Shown: piece by piece, positions 4,077 to 7,836 of the stretch
Layout of the letters: every line of letters begins with the position of its first letter
Numbering within the stretch: position 1 is the stretch's first letter
NCBI GenBank assembly: GCA_030046135.1
Contig: JASIEC010000133.1
Location: forward strand, 1-7,836
Source of the DNA: Thermoplasmata archaeon
GTDB lineage: Archaea; Thermoplasmatota; Thermoplasmata; Lutacidiplasmatales; UBA184
Direction of reading: 5' to 3'
Length of the DNA stretch: 7,836 nucleotides
Notes under the pieces: model-generated
Seen by the model: the letters and a program-made list of their open reading frames with translations, nothing else
Database searches by the model: none
Told to the model about the DNA's origin: nothing
Position numbers and translations under genes: made by a program

Positions 4077-5758
4077 TAGAACGCCCGGGCCGCGGGCTGC
4101 TCGCCGAAGAGAGCGCGCCAAACGTCCGAGATCTCGCCGAGCGTCACCCCGACGCGGACCGCGTCGAGGACCGGGGGGAGCACGTTCTCTCCCGCGTCCG
4201 TCGCCCGGCGCAGGCGGTCGAGCGCCCCCTGGGCGCGCGGGCCGTCGCGGGCGCCCCTCTCCCGCCGGAGGCGGGCGATCTGCCGCCGCTCCTCCGCCGG
4301 GTCGATCCTCTGGCCCGCCGAGGACCGGCGAGTCCCCGGGAACAGCGAGAACCCCGGTCGGCCTTCCCGGAAGGCGTTGACCCCGACGACCGTCTCGCTG
4401 CCGTCCTCGCGGGCTCGCGCCACGCGGTAGGCCTCGCGCCCGATCTCGGCCGAGTAGAACCCGCGCTCGATCGCGCGGGGAGCCCCGCCCATCCCCTCGA
4501 TCCGCTCGAGGTACGTCCGCGCCTCGCCCTCGATCCGGTCGGTGAGGTACTCGATCTCGTAGGCGCCTCCGACGGGATCGACGGTGTTCGGGACGCCGGA
4601 CTCCTCGGCGAGGATCTGCTGGGTCCGGAGGGCGAGGCGGGCGGCCGGCTCCGTCGGGAGCCCGAGCGCCTCGTCGAGCGCGTTCGTGTGCAGCGACTGC
4701 GTGCCGCCGAGCACGGCGGCGAGCGCCTCCACCGTCGTCCGGACGACGTTGAGCTCGGGCTGCTGGGCCGTGAGGGTCGAGCCCGCGGTCTGCGTGTGGA
4801 ACCTCAGCTGCTGCGAGCGGGCGCGGCGCGCCCCGAGGACCTCGCGGGCGAGTCGGGCCCAGAGCCGACGCGCCGCCCGGAACTTCGCGACCTCTTCGAG
4901 GAAGCGGATGTCGCAGGAGAAAAAGAACGACAGGCGCGGGAGGAACTCGTCGACGTCGAGGCCCCGCTCCTTCGCCGCCCGGCCGTACGCGATCGCGTTC
5001 GCGAGGGTGAAGCCGACCTCCTGGGCGGCCGTCGCCCCGGCCTCTCGCATGTGGTAGCCCGAGATCGAGATCGGGTTCCACCGGGGAAGCTCCCGCGTCG
5101 AGAACTCGATCACGTCGACGGCGAGGCGCATCGACGCGGCGGGCGGGTAGATGTAGGTCCCGCGGGCGACGTACTCCTTCAGCACGTCGTTCTGGACCGT
5201 GCCGGCGACCTTCGCCCGGGGGACGCCGCCCTCCTCGGCCGCCGCGACGTAGAGCGCGAGGAGGATCGGGGCGGTGGCGTTGATCGTCATCGAGACCGTC
5301 GCCTCCCCGAGCGGGATCCCCGCGAGCAGGGTCCGCATGTCCCCGATCGACGCGACGGGGACCCCGCACCTCCCGACCTCCCCCTTCGCCCGGGGGTGGT
5401 CGGAGTCGTACCCGTTCTGCGTCGGGAGGTCGAAGGCGATCGAGAGCCCTGTCTGGCCGCGGTCGATGAGGTAGCGGAACCGCCGGTTCGTCGCCGAGGC
5501 GCTGCCGAACCCCGAGTACTGCCGGAACGTCCAGAGCCGGCCCCGGTACATCGTCGGCTGGATCCCGCGCGTGAACGGCGGCTCGCCCGGGAACCCGATC
5601 CGCTCGAGGAAGGCGCCGTCGCCGTCCTCCGGGGGTCCGACCACGAGCGGGATCCGCTCCGCGGGGCGGGGGCGCGGCGCGGGAGGGGAGGGCGACGCCC
5701 GGGAGGGCCGGCGTCGCCGGGGGGTCGAGGCCCTCCGAGAACGAGCCGGGCGGGGCAT
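4076..5758 (-). CDS. mcmA1: Methylmalonyl-CoA mutase, large (catalytic) subunit
   Basis: This adenosylcobalamin-dependent mutase interconverts (R)-methylmalonyl-CoA and succinyl-CoA. The 560-residue product is the substrate-binding TIM-barrel subunit: FTRGIQPTMYRGRLWTFRQY at 62-81, GQTGLSIAFDLPTQNGYDSD at 101-120, SMTINA at 156-161, GTVQNDVLKEY at 186-196, YIYPPAASMR at 202-211, SISGYHMREAGATA at 231-244, LRFHTQTAGS at 318-327 and GGTQSLHTNALDEAL at 351-365. Tyr81, Arg211 and His236 match active-site Tyr89, Arg207 and His244 of the Propionibacterium enzyme. This favours methylmalonyl-CoA over isobutyryl-CoA (Phe/Gln there) or 2-hydroxyisobutyryl-CoA mutase. No cobalamin-binding domain is present, so a separate small subunit must be encoded elsewhere; neither it nor the MeaB chaperone is in the window. 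The first 35 residues are unusual, with 12 Arg and 10 Pro. ATG 5758 fits a TATA box 25 nt upstream (leaderless). Confidence 0.95.
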   Translation of the reverse strand: MPRPARSRRASTPRRRRPSRASPSPPAPRPRPAERIPLVVGPPEDGDGAFLERIGFPGEPPFTRGIQPTMYRGRLWTFRQYSGFGSASATNRRFRYLIDRGQTGLSIAFDLPTQNGYDSDHPRAKGEVGRCGVPVASIGDMRTLLAGIPLGEATVSMTINATAPILLALYVAAAEEGGVPRAKVAGTVQNDVLKEYVARGTYIYPPAASMRLAVDVIEFSTRELPRWNPISISGYHMREAGATAAQEVGFTLANAIAYGRAAKERGLDVDEFLPRLSFFFSCDIRFLEEVAKFRAARRLWARLAREVLGARRARSQQLRFHTQTAGSTLTAQQPELNVVRTTVEALAAVLGGTQSLHTNALDEALGLPTEPAARLALRTQQILAEESGVPNTVDPVGGAYEIEYLTDRIEGEARTYLERIEGMGGAPRAIERGFYSAEIGREAYRVARAREDGSETVVGVNAFREGRPGFSLFPGTRRSSAGQRIDPAEERRQIARLRRERGARDGPRAQGALDRLRRATDAGENVLPPVLDAVRVGVTLGEISDVWRALFGEQPAARAF

Positions 5759-5772
5759 CGCCGTTGAACCGG

Positions 5773-5794
5773 GACGGCGATATTAAGCGCCGTC
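5773..5794. repeat. Inverted repeat around the mutase TATA box
   Basis: GACGGCG (5773-5779) and CGCCGTC (5788-5794) are exact reverse complements separated by 8 bp (ATATTAAG on the plus strand) that carry the TATA core. The 5788-5794 arm lies in the last codons of pheT and the pheT stop falls in the spacer. It may be an operator for the mutase operon or a hairpin at the end of the pheT transcript; no U-tract follows. Confidence 0.5.
5779..5787 (-). promoter_or_regulatory. TATA box of the mutase-epimerase-eno-rpsB operon
   Basis: The minus strand reads CTTAATATC, the clearest AT-rich box in the window. Its centre at 5783 is 25 nt upstream of the mutase ATG, so transcription would start at or within a base or two of the initiation codon. 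The TAA stop of pheT (5785-5783) is embedded in it. There is no Shine-Dalgarno before the ATG, as expected for a leaderless message. Confidence 0.65.
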
Positions 5795-7477
5795 GCGCCG
5801 CGCGACGAGGGGCCAGAGAGCGCTGAGGTCGACCTCGGCCCAGGCGACCGGCACGGGCACGCCCAGCTCGGCCAGGATCCGGGGGTGGATCTCCCCGAGC
5901 TCCGCGACCGCGTCGCCCGCGACGCGCACCCGGGCCGCGCGGCCCGGGATCGTCCCGGGGATCTCGGCCGGCTCCCGGATCGACCCGGCGTCGAGCTCCC
6001 GCAGCAGATAGTCGACGAGCGCGGCGGCGTCCGCGAACCCCGCCCCGTCGGACGCGGCGACGACGCCCGCGTGGTAGCGCGTCGCCGCCCCCGGCTCCTC
6101 GGCGGGGGCCCGGACGACGACCGGGCCGACCTCCGCGAACCGCTGCGGGTAGCCGTGGCGGGTGTTCCGGGCGAGCACCTCGAGGTGCGAGAGCAACAGA
6201 CGGTCCCGGACGAACGCGAACTCGAGGGAGACCGGGTTCGCGACGGGGATCGGCGGGGGTCCCCCGAGTCGTCCTACGGTCGGTTCGGCGACGAGGAGCG
6301 GGGTGTGCGGCTCGGCGAACCCCAGGCCGAGGAGGTTCGCGGCGATCCGTCGGCGGAACTGGGTCTCGGGGCGCCGGCGCCCGATCGTCGTGCTCGGAGG
6401 GAGGATCCCCTCCTCCGGCCGGAGGCCGCCCCCGAGGACGTACTCCTCGACGACGTCGACCGGGGCGCCGAGGTCGGGTCTCCACGGGGGGACCGTCACC
6501 GTCCAGCCGCCCCGCGCGCGGCGGGCCCCCAGGCGGGCTCGCGCCAGCCGGGGGGCGACCTCGAGCGGACCGGTCGTCTCGCCCGACACCTCGCGCACGA
6601 GGGCGGACGGGACCGTGATCGCCCGGGTCCCGATCGTGGCGGTGCCCTCGTCCCGGCGATCCCCGGGGCCGGCGACCGCCGCCGGAGCGATCGACCATCC
6701 TCGGGCGGCGAAGACGACGAGCAGGAGGCCGAGGCCGTCCCGGACCGCCTTCTCGCGGGTCCCCGTCGACTCGAGCAGAAGCCCCCGGTCGCCGACACGG
6801 GCTTCGCCCGCGGTCCGGCTGTTGAGCACCGGCGGAAGGCTCAGCACCGTGCCCTCGGCGTCGCGGAGCGTGAGGCACCGGTCGCCCACCCGCCCGAGCG
6901 CGCCGAAGCGGGCCGCCATCGGGTCGGAGGCGAAGAAGTCGGCGGCGCCGATCTCGTCCGTGCCGTGCAGCGGCGTGAACCGGACGGAGGCGACCGGCTC
7001 GAGAGAGTACCGGACCGGGAAGGCGATGCGGCGGAGCGGGTAGATGCCGAGGCTCATCGCCCGACGGTCGCGCCCGAGGGTCGCGTGGAGGAGCTCCTGG
7101 AACCGGACGGCCTCCGCGAGCAGCCCCTCGTCCAGGGTCCGGCGGGTGGGGGGCCGCACGATCGCCCCGGCCAGGTACGGTCGCACCGGGACCACCGACG
7201 AATCGACGGCGAACGGCGCCCCGTCGGAGGGGGGGCGTCCGCGCCGCGGTCGGGGGAGGCCGTGGGCCGAGCCGAGCGCTCCCTGGAGATGGAGGGCGAG
7301 CCCCCCTTCCGACAGGAGGTCGAGGCGGTCGGGGGTCACCGACAGCTCGAGGGAGGTGTCGTCCCGGCGCTCGAGCTCCGCCTTCGACGCGAAGAGGAGC
7401 TCCTCGACGTAGGCGATCTCGGGCGGCCCCGGTAGGAGCTCGAGGACGCGGGGGAGCGAGAGCGTGGAGCGCGGCAT
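5783..7477 (-). CDS. pheT: Phenylalanyl-tRNA synthetase beta subunit, archaeal type
   Basis: PheT is the editing and tRNA-binding subunit of the (alpha-beta)2 enzyme that charges tRNA-Phe. The 564-residue protein is close to the usual archaeal length and lacks the N-terminal EMAP-II and C-terminal anticodon-binding domains of bacterial PheT. In order: N-terminal B1-like region with SVTPDRLDLLSEGGLA at 46-61; B3/B4 editing domain about 98-240 (LAGAIVRP, LGIYPLRRI at 143-151, LPPVLNSRTAG at 214-224, ESTGT at 236-240); B5 domain about 278-350 (PPWRPDLGAPVDVVEEYV at 330-347); and a catalytically inactive class II core about 365-564 (NPVSLEFAFVRDRLLLSHLE at 414-433, GYPQRFAEVG at 442-451, ELGEIHPRILAELGVPVPVA at 526-545). 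The start is ATG 7477 with GAGGAG 6 nt upstream, 2 nt after the pheS stop. The TAA lies inside the TATA box of the next operon. Confidence 0.96.
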   Translation of the reverse strand: MPRSTLSLPRVLELLPGPPEIAYVEELLFASKAELERRDDTSLELSVTPDRLDLLSEGGLALHLQGALGSAHGLPRPRRGRPPSDGAPFAVDSSVVPVRPYLAGAIVRPPTRRTLDEGLLAEAVRFQELLHATLGRDRRAMSLGIYPLRRIAFPVRYSLEPVASVRFTPLHGTDEIGAADFFASDPMAARFGALGRVGDRCLTLRDAEGTVLSLPPVLNSRTAGEARVGDRGLLLESTGTREKAVRDGLGLLLVVFAARGWSIAPAAVAGPGDRRDEGTATIGTRAITVPSALVREVSGETTGPLEVAPRLARARLGARRARGGWTVTVPPWRPDLGAPVDVVEEYVLGGGLRPEEGILPPSTTIGRRRPETQFRRRIAANLLGLGFAEPHTPLLVAEPTVGRLGGPPPIPVANPVSLEFAFVRDRLLLSHLEVLARNTRHGYPQRFAEVGPVVVRAPAEEPGAATRYHAGVVAASDGAGFADAAALVDYLLRELDAGSIREPAEIPGTIPGRAARVRVAGDAVAELGEIHPRILAELGVPVPVAWAEVDLSALWPLVARRDGA

Positions 7478-7479
7478 CG

Positions 7480-7836
7480 CTAACTCCTCGGCGAGCGCAG
7501 CGCGTCGAGGTCGTCCGAGAAGAGGTCCCGGATGTCGCTCACCCCGAGCGAGACCATCGCGAGGCGTGTGACACCGATCCCCCAGGCCAGCACGGGCACG
7601 TCGATCCCGAGCGGACGGAGGACCTCGGGTCGCAGGAGGCCCCCCGGGAACACCTCCATCCACCCGAGCTTCGGGTGCCGGACGTATGCCTCGAGCGACG
7701 GTTCGGTGAACGGGAAGTAGCTCGGTCGGAACTTGATCTCCCGGACGCCGATCCCCTCCGCGAACGTCCGGAACAGACCGATCAGGTGGCGGATCGTGAG
7801 CCCCTCGCCGCCCACGATCCCCTCGGACTGATGGAA
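7480..7836 (-). CDS. pheS: Phenylalanyl-tRNA synthetase alpha subunit, C-terminal part only
   Basis: PheS is the catalytic class II subunit that activates phenylalanine and aminoacylates tRNA-Phe. Only the last 118 codons are in the window; the reading frame is open at the right edge, so the 5' end lies outside. Visible landmarks are FHQSEGI at the very edge (motif 2 region), KFRPSYFPFTEPSLE (phenylalanine-pocket block), WMEVFPGGLLRPEVL, and motif 3 WGIGVTRLAM containing the ATP-binding Arg. The acidic residue often found before that Arg is Thr here. An internal GTG at 7815 is not the start, because the family sequence continues upstream of it. It runs into pheT with a 2-nt gap and the two are surely co-transcribed and co-assembled. 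Confidence 0.96.
   Translation of the reverse strand, partial: FHQSEGIVGGEGLTIRHLIGLFRTFAEGIGVREIKFRPSYFPFTEPSLEAYVRHPKLGWMEVFPGGLLRPEVLRPLGIDVPVLAWGIGVTRLAMVSLGVSDIRDLFSDDLDALRSPRS
7484..7489 (-). promoter_or_regulatory. Shine-Dalgarno site of pheT
   Basis: GAGGAG on the minus strand lies in the last codons of pheS, 6 nt before the pheT ATG, which is good spacing. It shows that internal operon genes here use Shine-Dalgarno initiation, in contrast to the presumed leaderless first genes. Confidence 0.6.

Noticed and set aside
4068..6878. Upstream extension of the epimerase frame through the mutase and pheT genes
   Set aside because: The extra 937 codons are an out-of-frame reading of conserved genes. 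The epimerase family N-terminus and a ribosome-binding site mark the GTG at 4067.
5885..7435. Plus-strand open frame of more than 500 codons opposite pheT
   Set aside because: Low-complexity Arg/Glu/Asp/Gly translation and complete overlap with conserved pheT. It is a GC artefact.

Overview
The window is a GC-rich (about 70 % by eye) stretch of archaeal chromosome in which every credible gene lies on the minus strand, so genes read from high to low coordinates. Archaeal origin is shown by a transcription factor B zinc ribbon, an archaeal-type ribosomal protein S2, an archaeal-type PheT, a TrmB-family regulator and TATA boxes placed for leaderless or nearly leaderless transcripts. A GC-rich member of Thermoplasmatota or another euryarchaeal lineage is my guess, with low confidence. 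There are no tRNA or rRNA genes, mobile elements, CRISPR arrays or phage genes.

Layout in direction of transcription: (1) 7836-5783, the 3' end of pheS followed by complete pheT, the two subunits of phenylalanyl-tRNA synthetase. (2) 5758-1804, four tightly packed genes: the catalytic large subunit of methylmalonyl-CoA mutase, methylmalonyl-CoA epimerase, enolase and ribosomal protein S2. Gaps are 8 nt, a 4-nt overlap and 3 nt. A TATA box that overlaps the pheT stop codon lies 25 nt upstream of the mutase ATG. (3) 1754-480, a TrmB-like regulator whose C-terminus resembles a V4R ligand- or redox-sensing domain with four cysteines. (4) 323-1, the 5' part of a transcription factor B gene, separated from the regulator by a 156-nt intergenic region rich in dyad symmetry.

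How the genes fit together: the mutase and epimerase join (R)- and (S)-methylmalonyl-CoA to succinyl-CoA, as in breakdown of propionyl-CoA, odd-chain fatty acids and branched-chain amino acids. Enolase is central glycolysis or gluconeogenesis. rpsB and pheST belong to translation. The eno-rpsB pair is an old archaeal arrangement, here with a mutase/epimerase pair in front of it. The regulator next to a TFB gene suggests a small transcription-control module.

I found no clearly new multi-gene system. The strongest unexplained signal is regulatory: three start-proximal TATA-like elements (TFB, regulator, mutase) each lie inside a 7-9 bp perfect inverted repeat, with a different arm sequence each time. 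Gene-first starts lack Shine-Dalgarno motifs, whereas the internal genes pheT, mce and eno have them. Other points worth a look are the TrmB/V4R-like fusion, an enolase with an altered N-terminal signature and a likely CTG start, and an AT-rich codon cluster at the end of eno that may hide a promoter for rpsB.
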